From positions 1 through 56,970 of the forward strand of contig CAJTXN010000017.1 in assembly GCA_910583605.1 (NCBI GenBank): a stretch of DNA of 56,970 nt, in the 5' to 3' direction. Positions 35,851 through 44,301 of the stretch are shown piece by piece. The notes under the pieces were generated by a model. It saw only the letters and a list, made by a program, of their open reading frames with translations. It was not told where the DNA came from and searched no databases. Numbering within the stretch: the stretch's first letter is position 1; each line of letters opens with the position of its first letter. Source of the DNA: an uncultured Lachnospiraceae bacterium. Its GTDB lineage: Bacteria; Bacillota; Clostridia; Lachnospirales; Lachnospiraceae. The position numbers and the translations under genes were made by a program.

Positions 35851-37149
35851 ATGAACTTAGCAGTCGCAGGAACAGGATATGTAGGATTAGTAACCGGCGT
35901 ATGTTTAGCAAGTGTTGGTCATAAAGTTACATGCGTGGATGTAGACGCAAATAAAGTCGAAGTTATGAGTCAGGGTAAATGTCCGATCTATGAGCCGGGT
36001 CTGGAAGAACTTATGCAGGAACATCTTAGCAACCTTACTTTTACAACAGATTACAAGATGGCATACAAGGATGCCGATGTAATATTTATCGGAGTCGGTA
36101 CACCTGAGAAAAAAGACGGTTCAGCTAATTTGGCTTATGTATATACAGTTGCGGAACAGATTGCCGAAAGCATTGAAAAAGATTGTGTTGTAGTTATTAA
36201 ATCCACGGTTCCTATCGGAACCAATGATAAGATAGAAGAATTGATCAAATCCAGGGTAGCTTCCAGAATTAACGTTGATATCGCTTCCAACCCTGAATTT
36301 CTTGCACAGGGTACAGCAGTACGGGATACCCTTAAAGCAGCCCGTATCGTCATCGGTACGGAAACAGAGCGTGCAAAGGATATTCTTACAAAAGTATACG
36401 AGAATTTCCAGCAGCCATTTGTATATACCAACCGCAGAAGCGCTGAAATGATTAAATATGCTTCCAATGATTTCCTTGCTCTTAAGATTTCTTATATAAA
36501 TGAAATTGCAAATCTTTGTGAGCTGGTGGGTGCCGATATTGAATCCGTTGCGGAAGGTATGGGTATGGACCCGAGAATCGGTAACCGGTTCCTCCATGCC
36601 GGTATCGGATACGGCGGTTCCTGTTTCCCGAAGGATACAAAGGCACTTCACTGGTTATCCAACTACTATGATAAAGAAATTAAGACCGTAAAAGCAGCCA
36701 TTGAAGTAAATGACAACCAGAAAGTTAAACTGATCAAGAAAACACGTAATTATTATGAAGACCTTTCCGGTCTCAACGTTGCGGTACTGGGTCTCGCATT
36801 TAAACCGGGTACTGATGACCTCCGGGAAGCTCCGTCTCTGGTGAATATTCCGATACTGCTGGATGACGGTGCCAATATTAAGGCATGGGATCCGGTAGCT
36901 GTAGAGAACTACAAAAAGTTTTATCCGAATGAAATCAATTACTGTGATACCATTGAGGAGACCTTAAAGGATGCCGATATCTGCTTCATCTTTACGGAAT
37001 GGCAGGAAGTAAAAGACCTTCCGGCCGAAACTTACCGGAAGTTAATGAAGAAAGCCATCATCCTTGACGGACGGAACTGTTATGAACCTAAAAAGTTCGA
37101 GGGGACAGGCGTGGTATACGACTCCGTAGGCAGAAGCGTTGTACAATAG
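35851..37149 (+). CDS. ugd: UDP-glucose 6-dehydrogenase
   Basis: 432 residues, the usual length. The N-terminal NAD fold begins MNLAVAGTGYVGLVTG; the centre has NPEFLAQGTAV and the catalytic Cys in GIGYGGSCFPKDTKAL near 262; the C-terminal domain has GLAFKPGTDDLREAPS. It oxidises UDP-glucose twice to UDP-glucuronate, a precursor for uronic acids in surface polysaccharide. It is a single-gene plus-strand unit between two leftward polysaccharide units, with its own promoter and a strong terminator. Start chosen from the AGAGG site upstream and the conserved N terminus. Confidence 0.97.
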   Translation: MNLAVAGTGYVGLVTGVCLASVGHKVTCVDVDANKVEVMSQGKCPIYEPGLEELMQEHLSNLTFTTDYKMAYKDADVIFIGVGTPEKKDGSANLAYVYTVAEQIAESIEKDCVVVIKSTVPIGTNDKIEELIKSRVASRINVDIASNPEFLAQGTAVRDTLKAARIVIGTETERAKDILTKVYENFQQPFVYTNRRSAEMIKYASNDFLALKISYINEIANLCELVGADIESVAEGMGMDPRIGNRFLHAGIGYGGSCFPKDTKALHWLSNYYDKEIKTVKAAIEVNDNQKVKLIKKTRNYYEDLSGLNVAVLGLAFKPGTDDLREAPSLVNIPILLDDGANIKAWDPVAVENYKKFYPNEINYCDTIEETLKDADICFIFTEWQEVKDLPAETYRKLMKKAIILDGRNCYEPKKFEGTGVVYDSVGRSVVQ

Positions 37150-37173
37150 AGTGTTTTAACAATATATAGAAAG

Positions 37174-37216
37174 AGGATATCATCAGGAGAGTTTCCTGAC
37201 GATATCCTTTTTCTTA
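37174..37216 (+). terminator. Strong terminator after ugd
   Basis: A 15-position stem (AGGATATC-x-TCAGGA with TCCTGA-x-GATATCCT, 37174-37208, one mismatch) and a 5-base loop are followed by TTTTTCTT. Confidence 0.9.
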
Positions 37217-37315
37217 ATTACACCAAATCTATTCTCCGCTTTTAAGCCTTTTTAATACCGCAAATGCCGCAGACTTCCCTCCGGAAAGGTATATTCCGCC
37301 GTCTCAAAGGGTATG

Positions 37316-39151
37316 TCACTTCCTCGTTTCCACACGGTACATCCGGCAGACTTCATTTTCATATACCTGCTTCATTTCCTTTCTCCGGAACAATTCCAAC
37401 TCCCGTGAATCCTTACAGGACACCAGTACCAGTGTCCCTTCCATAAGATTCTCCCACTTCGTCTCATGGTCTTCAGGCACGCATTCCAGATAAATATCAT
37501 CCAGCCAATACTGTACATAATCCCGGTACTGTGCCGTATCATCTGGTTCCTCTTCCGCCACATAATAGAGAACGGAAGCAGACTCCGTTTTGCCGCCGGA
37601 AACAAACTCCCGGATCGCACCGGCAATATCAGAAGTTTCATGCCGCTGTTTCTGCAGTTCCAGATTAACCGCATGCATGGGAATATATGCCGTCTGGTAA
37701 AACAACGCAAACATCAGCACCGCCAGAAGAATCCCTGCTGTTCCGCGAAATCTCCTTACCCGGAGTACAAAATATATCATTCCGGCCGTAGCAAAAACTG
37801 CCAGCATGATTCTCAGAATCGGTACCGAATCTCCGATCAGATAACGGTAGAGCTGTCCCGTACTGATATAATTCAGCCAGGACAGGTTCCATCGTTTAGA
37901 AAAGAAACGTACAACAAGCCCAATAATGCCATATACCGCTGCCCCGGACACCAGAATATATAAATTCGCTTTTATATTCTTTTGCTCCGCCATCAGCACC
38001 AGTATTCCCATTCCCATCAGAAACGGACTGAACATCTCCAGATATCTGCCGTAAAGTAAAAATGCCATATTCTCCGGCACATTCATAAAAACAGCGGAAA
38101 TTCCAAGCACCATCAAAAAAGACAACAGCAGAAACAGAATCCCGTAAGCGGCTTCTTCCGTTCCCGGATTCCCTTCCCCACTTTGTTTGTCAGAAAATAT
38201 CTTTCTGCTCTTGCCCAGAAGAACCAGTAAAACACATACCATGAATCCCGTAAATCCCAAAAGATAGGTACTGCTTCCCATATAAAATAATTTTCCAAAG
38301 ATACTGACAATAAATTTTACAAAATAAGAAATGGATGAAAAAATCTGTCTGACATTTTCCAGTATTCCCGATATATCATTTTGCCCGGACAGAATTCCGT
38401 TTAACCAGAGATTTTCCTTAATATCCGTTTTCAGCAGAGTATGCAGGATAAAAAGCAGTCCGGCTGCAACGGTAAAAGAAAGAAACTGTCTGAGCTTAAT
38501 CTGCTTTTTTATAAATTTAATCACGAAAACCAGCAGCGCTGCAATTAAAACACCCAGCATTCTCTGATGTACCATATAGGAATAGAGCATAACTGCTCCC
38601 AGCAGTCCATAACGGAGACAACCGGAATTCCTGTTCAGCCCCGACATAATCTTCACCATAAGCGCAAACAGCATTAACAGCAGACATTCCGGCAATGCCA
38701 CGGCAGCGTAATTCATATTGCAGGGCAGCAGGACCATCAGAAAACTGACTATGGCAATTCCGTTCCGGTTCTTCTTCTGCAGTTCTCCCTTGCCGGAAAG
38801 CCCGAAACAAACCGCCGCCTGCCGGAAGATACTGTCCGTCAGCCAGAATGCAGCCACCAGAAAGATTCCGTTCATTGCGGTAACTGCCCGATACAGCAGC
38901 ACCGTATCTTTGATAAGCATTACAAAGGGTACCAGCAGCAGACTGTATCCATAAGAATAATATTTACATAACGACATGGCAGAAGCCCATGAAGTACCAG
39001 AAAAATATCTGGCAATGCCGAAATAAGCAAACTCATCATCCAGCAATGTGGGCTGATAGACTTTTCCGATATAACGCAGGCTGATTATCAGAATCATAAC
39101 GGACAGAAAAATTTTTAACATATTATTGGATTGTTTCACTTGACTTTTCAT
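37316..39151 (-). CDS. Polytopic GT-C-like membrane protein (paralogue B)
   Basis: 611 residues from ATG at 39151, which has CAAGGGTG about 6 bases upstream; a second ATG 8 codons earlier lacks such a site. There are about 12 hydrophobic segments (15-490) and a soluble C-terminal domain (about 510-610). The first outer loop LLDDEFAYFGIARYFSG carries the acidic pair expected of GT-C enzymes and matches the paralogue at 31126. It is the last gene of the main polysaccharide operon, 25 bp after the flippase gene. Likely an extracytoplasmic glycosyltransferase that decorates the glycan. Confidence 0.68.
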   Translation of the reverse strand: MKSQVKQSNNMLKIFLSVMILIISLRYIGKVYQPTLLDDEFAYFGIARYFSGTSWASAMSLCKYYSYGYSLLLVPFVMLIKDTVLLYRAVTAMNGIFLVAAFWLTDSIFRQAAVCFGLSGKGELQKKNRNGIAIVSFLMVLLPCNMNYAAVALPECLLLMLFALMVKIMSGLNRNSGCLRYGLLGAVMLYSYMVHQRMLGVLIAALLVFVIKFIKKQIKLRQFLSFTVAAGLLFILHTLLKTDIKENLWLNGILSGQNDISGILENVRQIFSSISYFVKFIVSIFGKLFYMGSSTYLLGFTGFMVCVLLVLLGKSRKIFSDKQSGEGNPGTEEAAYGILFLLLSFLMVLGISAVFMNVPENMAFLLYGRYLEMFSPFLMGMGILVLMAEQKNIKANLYILVSGAAVYGIIGLVVRFFSKRWNLSWLNYISTGQLYRYLIGDSVPILRIMLAVFATAGMIYFVLRVRRFRGTAGILLAVLMFALFYQTAYIPMHAVNLELQKQRHETSDIAGAIREFVSGGKTESASVLYYVAEEEPDDTAQYRDYVQYWLDDIYLECVPEDHETKWENLMEGTLVLVSCKDSRELELFRRKEMKQVYENEVCRMYRVETRK

Positions 39152-39176
39152 GTTCACACCCTTGTATCCATGCATA

Positions 39177-40619
39177 TCACGCTTTTCTTACTTTATTCAG
39201 TAAAAGCAACAATAATTTATCTTTTAACAGCAGCAATGTTCCGAAATAGACTATTCCGCCTGCCGCCACCTGAAGACACATCACGGCAAGATTGTTATCA
39301 ACAGGCAGAAAGGATACTGCCACAGATACCACAAACATCAGAATTCCGGCAAACAAATAATTTTTGGAACACAACAGACTGTTTTTAATATCAATATCTT
39401 TTCGTACACAATAAAAATGAACGAACAATACCACAAATTCTGCTACCACCGTGGCAATAACCGCACCATCTGCATTTAACTCCGGTATCAGCAGTAAATT
39501 CAGCAGAAAATTCACAACGGCTCCCGATACCACGGATAAAGTATAATCCCGCTGTTTGTGGGTGGGAATCTGATACTGGGTACCCAGCACATTACTCAGT
39601 CCGATAAATAATATAATTGGTGAAATATAGACCAGTATACTCTTGATCGGCTCATATCCGGTTCCATAGAATATGGGAACAAAACGTTCCGATACCGATA
39701 TCAGCCCCAGCATAAGCGGAAATGCTATCATATACGTATAGCGAAAAGACTTGTCCATATATTCGTTAATCTGTTTCATATCTTTTTGGGCATATATATG
39801 TGCCATCCGCGGCAGCATGACCACCCCCAGAGAAGTAATAATCGTAAGCAGCAGCTTTACTATCTTCTGGGACTGCTCATAATACCCCACCTGACTCATA
39901 TCGGTTGCCAGTTTTCCAAGCATGGTTTTATCCAGAACCGTATAAATCTGTGTGGCAATCTGAGGTACAAACAATATAAATGCCGGTTTCAGATGCTGAA
40001 ACAGTTTTAATTCCCGAAAAGAAATCCCGGATATATACCTTGGAAGATACAGCCAGAGAGACAGATTTCCCAGCAACAGCGATAACGAATAGCACAGAAC
40101 ATATATATTTAAATGCGCTTCTGTCCGTACAAACAGGAAGATAGAAATCACACAGACCAGTTTTACCAGCATATTGCGAAACACGGTTTTCTTAAATTCC
40201 TCCATACCCTGAAAGAACCAGCTGATATCAAACATATTCGCCACAATATCAATCATCTGTATGGCATACAGCATCCTGTAACCGGAATTGCTGACAAAGG
40301 AAAAATAAAAAACTGCCAGCGCTGCCAGAACCGTTATAAATCTGAGAAGATTAATTTCCCAGAATACCACGGTACGCTTATGTCTGCTGTCTTCTCCGTA
40401 TCCCTGTATATATGCGGTTTCCCGTTCCCCATACATGGCAATTCCCACGGTTCCTATCAGAATGAAGTATGTAACAACCGACTGGGTATAGGCATACTGT
40501 CCCAGCGCCCTGGCTCCCAGGACTCTGGATACATACGGCGTGGTTATTAAAGGTGTTATTAATATCAGCACCTGATAAAACATATTATATAAATAATTCT
40601 TTGTTACACTTTTCGACAT
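39177..40619 (-). CDS. wzx: Wzx-type polysaccharide repeat-unit flippase
   Basis: 480 residues from ATG at 40619 with GGAG 9 bases upstream; a TTG 5 codons earlier overlaps the preceding stop. About 12-14 membrane helices and the N-terminal NYLYNMFYQVLILITPLITTPYVS-type start (Polysacc_synt family, MOP superfamily; motif split here as NMFYQVLILITPLITTPY and VSRVLGARALGQYAYTQS) identify it. It should flip undecaprenyl-linked repeat units outwards, before the polymerase encoded at 44302 joins them. It directly follows the GT4 gene. Confidence 0.9.
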   Translation of the reverse strand: MSKSVTKNYLYNMFYQVLILITPLITTPYVSRVLGARALGQYAYTQSVVTYFILIGTVGIAMYGERETAYIQGYGEDSRHKRTVVFWEINLLRFITVLAALAVFYFSFVSNSGYRMLYAIQMIDIVANMFDISWFFQGMEEFKKTVFRNMLVKLVCVISIFLFVRTEAHLNIYVLCYSLSLLLGNLSLWLYLPRYISGISFRELKLFQHLKPAFILFVPQIATQIYTVLDKTMLGKLATDMSQVGYYEQSQKIVKLLLTIITSLGVVMLPRMAHIYAQKDMKQINEYMDKSFRYTYMIAFPLMLGLISVSERFVPIFYGTGYEPIKSILVYISPIILFIGLSNVLGTQYQIPTHKQRDYTLSVVSGAVVNFLLNLLLIPELNADGAVIATVVAEFVVLFVHFYCVRKDIDIKNSLLCSKNYLFAGILMFVVSVAVSFLPVDNNLAVMCLQVAAGGIVYFGTLLLLKDKLLLLLLNKVRKA

Positions 40620-40620
40620 T

Positions 40621-41874
40621 CTATAATTCTCCAAGAAGATTCATATATTTTTCTGCAGATTCCTCCAGATTAAAATTGTCTTTAATAAACTTTCCCGCAT
40701 TTTCGGAAAGAACCTGAACATCTATCCTGCCCTCAAGAATCTTATGAATGGCATTGATATAATCGCCCGGCGCTGTACAGCGGATATAATCCCTTCCGTC
40801 TTCTGCATCAATTCCCTCGATACCGATATCATTGGTCAGCACCGGCATCCCGGCTGACATAGCCTCTATGATCTTAACCTTGATTCCGGCTCCCAGAACC
40901 AGCGGCGCCACCAGAAACATAGAAGTTGCAAAATAATCGTCCACTTCAGGCACAAATCCGGTTACGGTGATTTTTGAATTTTCTGCGTTCCCGTTGTATT
41001 TCTCTGCCGCCAGCTTCAGTAATTCCGGCGGATTGCTGCCCACAATGACAAATTCCACGCCGTCTTTTTTCAGCGCCGGCATTACATGCTCAATAAACCA
41101 CATGGCGCTCAGATAATTTTCCGGCCGGGCCATTGCCCCGTAAAACATAATCCGGTTTTGCACCGGTCTGCGGATAATCCCGGAATAATCATCAAAATAC
41201 GGTACAATGGGATGAATCTTCCCAGAAGGAATACCATCTTCCATCAGCAGTTTTTCATCTTTCTTATTATGAGGACAGACAATGTCACAATATTTTAATG
41301 CATCCAGTTCTTCCCGCTTAATGTTCTTATAAAAACGGAAAAACTTCTTCCGCTCACTGTCGGATTCCGCATATTCATATTTTCTTAAAAATCCCAGATA
41401 AGATACGTCGTGCTCGGAAGCAACAATCTTCGCCTTTGGAAATAATGATTTAATCCGGCCTGCCAGAAATACCATCTGTGTCCACTCCAAAACAAAAATA
41501 TCCGGTATATGCCCTTCGCTTTTGATTCGCTTTAACTCGGAAATTACACAGTTTTCATAGTATTTCGGCAGCATATTCCCCCGTTTGTCAAAGGGATTAT
41601 ATTTTGTGGTCAGATTCCCAATGCCTCTTTTAATCTTCTCCAGTTTATTTCCGCCGATGAAAAATACACGGCTGCCGATTCCGTACTGTTTTAAATCCAG
41701 CTTCTCCCTGTCCGCTTCTACACCAAAAGAAATCAGATTCACTTTAAAGCCCGACACCTCATTCATTTTCTTCAGATAAAAATTGTGTGTTTTCCCCCCT
41801 GCATGACCCACATTATCATACGGTACACAGAAGGAAATAACCATTATGCTTTTCTTTTTATTATTCTGATTCAC
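40621..41874 (-). CDS. GT4-family glycosyltransferase
   Basis: 417 residues, GT-B fold. The N-terminal half has a Gly-rich donor-side loop (GHAGGKTHNFYL) and EWTQMVFLAG; the C-terminal half has the GT4 pattern FYGAMARPENYL, VTGFVPEVDDYFATSMFLVAPLV (seen as two adjacent pieces), GAGIKVKIIEAMSAGMPV with the ExE-type acidic residue, and GIEGI. It adds one sugar to the lipid-linked repeat unit on the inner face of the membrane. The sugar is unknown; being next to the heptose genes, a heptosyl role is possible but unproven. Confidence 0.88.
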   Translation of the reverse strand: MNQNNKKKSIMVISFCVPYDNVGHAGGKTHNFYLKKMNEVSGFKVNLISFGVEADREKLDLKQYGIGSRVFFIGGNKLEKIKRGIGNLTTKYNPFDKRGNMLPKYYENCVISELKRIKSEGHIPDIFVLEWTQMVFLAGRIKSLFPKAKIVASEHDVSYLGFLRKYEYAESDSERKKFFRFYKNIKREELDALKYCDIVCPHNKKDEKLLMEDGIPSGKIHPIVPYFDDYSGIIRRPVQNRIMFYGAMARPENYLSAMWFIEHVMPALKKDGVEFVIVGSNPPELLKLAAEKYNGNAENSKITVTGFVPEVDDYFATSMFLVAPLVLGAGIKVKIIEAMSAGMPVLTNDIGIEGIDAEDGRDYIRCTAPGDYINAIHKILEGRIDVQVLSENAGKFIKDNFNLEESAEKYMNLLGEL

Positions 41875-41903
41875 AGTCCGGTCATTCCTTTCTTTAATCG
41901 TGA

Positions 41904-43175
41904 TTAATGTTGAAAAAATGTCTCTTCCAACATCCGGCAGAGTGCATGATATACCGGTAAATGTAGTTCCTGTACTTTAAAGGTTTCCTCCTCCGGTACA
42001 CGGATAACGATATCCCCGTATTTTTCAAGCTTTCCGCCGTTTTTACCGGTTAGAGCGATTACTTTCATTCCCTTTGCTTTAGCGGTTACGGCCGCCAGCA
42101 GAACATTTTTCGAATTCCCGGAAGTCGAAATCCCAAGGAATATATCCTCTGATGTGCCGTAGCCGTTTACCATCTGGGCATAGATAAATTGTCCGTCCAC
42201 ATCATTCAGGTATGCCGTTGCAATGGCCTCCTGTGCCGATAATGCAATGGCAGGAAGAGAACCCTGCAGTTTTTCTGCCAGCTCCTTTCCGTATTCCCCG
42301 TCTATACCACAAAGTTTCTGACAGAATTCCTTCTCCGGCTTTCTCTTTTTCACAAAGCCTTTCATAAGTTCGCCCACGATATGTTCTGCATCGGCAGCAC
42401 TTCCGCCGTTTCCGGCAATTAACAGCTTGCCGCCTTTCCGGTACATATCCCGCAGCAAGCAGTATGACTGATAAATATCCTCTCTGCAGGAACCAAGAGC
42501 CGGATACCGTTCTTCCAGTTCATCCAATATCCTGCCGTTATTGATTTTATATTTATGAGCATTTGTATTTCCGGTATCTGCCACAGCTTTTGTATCGGAT
42601 TCTTCCCTGTCCCGCTCCAGAATATACTCAACCGCCGATAAGAGATTCGCCGTATAATAATCATATTTTACACCGCCCTCATCCCGCAGCTTCTTTCCAT
42701 AACCGGTGGACACCAGTATGGTCCGGACGCCAAAATTATTGCCGGCCTGAATATCTGCAATATTATCTCCAATCATATAGGAATGTCCTGTATCTACATT
42801 AAAATCCTGTGCCGCCTTCTCAAACAGACCGGTATTTGGTTTTCTGCAGTTGCAGATTCGCTTATAAAATCCGATTCCGGCTACCGGATGATGGGGACAA
42901 AAATAAAAACCATCGATATGGGCGCCAATCTGTTCCAATTTCTGATTAATGTATTTATGAAGCTTATTCACTTCTTTTTCACTGTAAAATCCTCTTGCCA
43001 CACCTGCCTGATTGGTTATAACGACCACCTTATATCCGTGGTCATTTAAGAGTTTGATTGCCCGGTCCGAACCTTTGATAAATTCAAAATCCTCCGTCTT
43101 AAACAGGTAATTTTTTTCAACATTAATGGTACCGTCCCTGTCCAAAAATACAGTCTTATTCCCTGTTACACCCAT
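41904..43175 (-). CDS. gmhB/gmhA: Fused heptose-bisphosphate phosphatase (GmhB) and sedoheptulose-7-P isomerase (GmhA)
   Basis: 423 residues from ATG at 43175, with AAAGGA upstream. The N-terminal half (about 1-185) is a HAD phosphatase: FLDRDGTINVE, VVITNQAGVARG, the zinc-loop Cys/His set FCPHHP...CNCRKPN, and MIGDNIADIQAG. The C-terminal half (about 225-423) is a SIS isomerase: LLIAGNGGSAADAEHIVGEL, FLGISTSGNSKNV, and the catalytic QELHLPVYHALCRML. GmhA makes D-glycero-D-manno-heptose-7-P; GmhB removes the 7-phosphate from the 1,7-bisphosphate. These two steps are usually encoded by separate genes, and the intervening kinase is encoded next door. Confidence 0.93.
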   Translation of the reverse strand: MGVTGNKTVFLDRDGTINVEKNYLFKTEDFEFIKGSDRAIKLLNDHGYKVVVITNQAGVARGFYSEKEVNKLHKYINQKLEQIGAHIDGFYFCPHHPVAGIGFYKRICNCRKPNTGLFEKAAQDFNVDTGHSYMIGDNIADIQAGNNFGVRTILVSTGYGKKLRDEGGVKYDYYTANLLSAVEYILERDREESDTKAVADTGNTNAHKYKINNGRILDELEERYPALGSCREDIYQSYCLLRDMYRKGGKLLIAGNGGSAADAEHIVGELMKGFVKKRKPEKEFCQKLCGIDGEYGKELAEKLQGSLPAIALSAQEAIATAYLNDVDGQFIYAQMVNGYGTSEDIFLGISTSGNSKNVLLAAVTAKAKGMKVIALTGKNGGKLEKYGDIVIRVPEEETFKVQELHLPVYHALCRMLEETFFQH

Positions 43176-43208
43176 ATATATTCCTTTCCGCCGCAACGGC
43201 TTTTGTAT

Positions 43209-44285
43209 CTAAACGTCAAAGATATACACTCCGTCCGGAATCGTTACGGATACCTTTTCATAGTTCCATCTTGAGTCATCGGTTTTCCATGCAGATGAAC
43301 CCCGCAGTTCAAAATTCCAGTCTGCCAGCTGTCCGCCTGCTTCCTCCATCTTCGCCGCCACCTTATGTTTTATATTATACGGACAATACATTAACAGATA
43401 GCCGCCGCCGCCCGCACCCAGCAGTTTTCCGCCTAATGCCCCTGCCTTGATTGCCGTATCGTATAACTCGTCAATTTGGGGATTGGTTATCTTACTGCTC
43501 ATCTTTTTCTTACTCTGCCATCCATAGTCCAGTAATCTGCCGAAACTGTGGAGATTGCCTTTCAGCAATTCATCCTTCATGGCGTATGCCAGCGCTTTTA
43601 CATTGGACATGGCTTCTATGGCATCTGTATTTTTATTCTCATAATTATTGACCTGGTCTTTAATAATGTTTGCCGAAACATGAATATTTCCCGTATAGCA
43701 TAATAACAGATTATATTCCAGTTCCTGAATGATTTCTTTTCTTATCCGCAGCGGATTTACCACCACATTATTCTTGCCATGAAATTCAATAAAATTAAAT
43801 CCGCCGAAGGTAGCCGCATACTGGTCCTGAAACCCTCCGGCAATGCCAAGTTCTTCCCGCTCCACTTCATAAGCCAGATTCGCCAGTGCATAACCATCCG
43901 GCTCCTCACCTTTCCATTTCGCCATGGCCCGCAGCAGCGCCACCATAACCGTAGAGGAAGTTCCAAGCCCGGAGCCCGGAGGGGCATCACACTGCAGATA
44001 AACTTCACACCCCTGCCGGATATTCATTCTCTTTAATGCTGCTTTTACCAGGTCCAGACTTCCGTCATATACATAATTTTCTTTCGCATGATATTTCACT
44101 GTCATATCAAAATCCAGAGAGTGAACAATGATTTCATCATTTTCTCTGGGTACAATGGAACAATATGCATACTTATTAATGGTACTTCCCAAGATTGCCC
44201 CGCCTTTTTCCACACAGAACGGAGCCACATCGGTTCCGCCTCCGCCGAAACTGATTCGAAGGGGCGCGCGTCCTCTGATTATCAT
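43209..44285 (-). CDS. hddA: D-glycero-alpha-D-manno-heptose-7-phosphate kinase
   Basis: 358 residues, GHMP kinase fold. It begins MIIRGRAPLRISFGGGGTDV, the substrate loop specific to HddA/FKP-type sugar kinases, and has the ATP loop PPGSGLGTSSTVMVALL near 100 and the C-terminal motif GGKLLGAGGGGYLLMY. It phosphorylates heptose-7-P at C1 with the alpha configuration, which leads to GDP- rather than ADP-heptose. It lies between the nucleotidyltransferase fusion and the GmhB-GmhA fusion, with gaps of 16 and 33 bp. That context makes heptose the most likely substrate over fucose or galactose. Confidence 0.9.
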   Translation of the reverse strand: MIIRGRAPLRISFGGGGTDVAPFCVEKGGAILGSTINKYAYCSIVPRENDEIIVHSLDFDMTVKYHAKENYVYDGSLDLVKAALKRMNIRQGCEVYLQCDAPPGSGLGTSSTVMVALLRAMAKWKGEEPDGYALANLAYEVEREELGIAGGFQDQYAATFGGFNFIEFHGKNNVVVNPLRIRKEIIQELEYNLLLCYTGNIHVSANIIKDQVNNYENKNTDAIEAMSNVKALAYAMKDELLKGNLHSFGRLLDYGWQSKKKMSSKITNPQIDELYDTAIKAGALGGKLLGAGGGGYLLMYCPYNIKHKVAAKMEEAGGQLADWNFELRGSSAWKTDDSRWNYEKVSVTIPDGVYIFDV

Positions 44286-44301
44286 ATCTGCCTCTTTTCT
44301 C

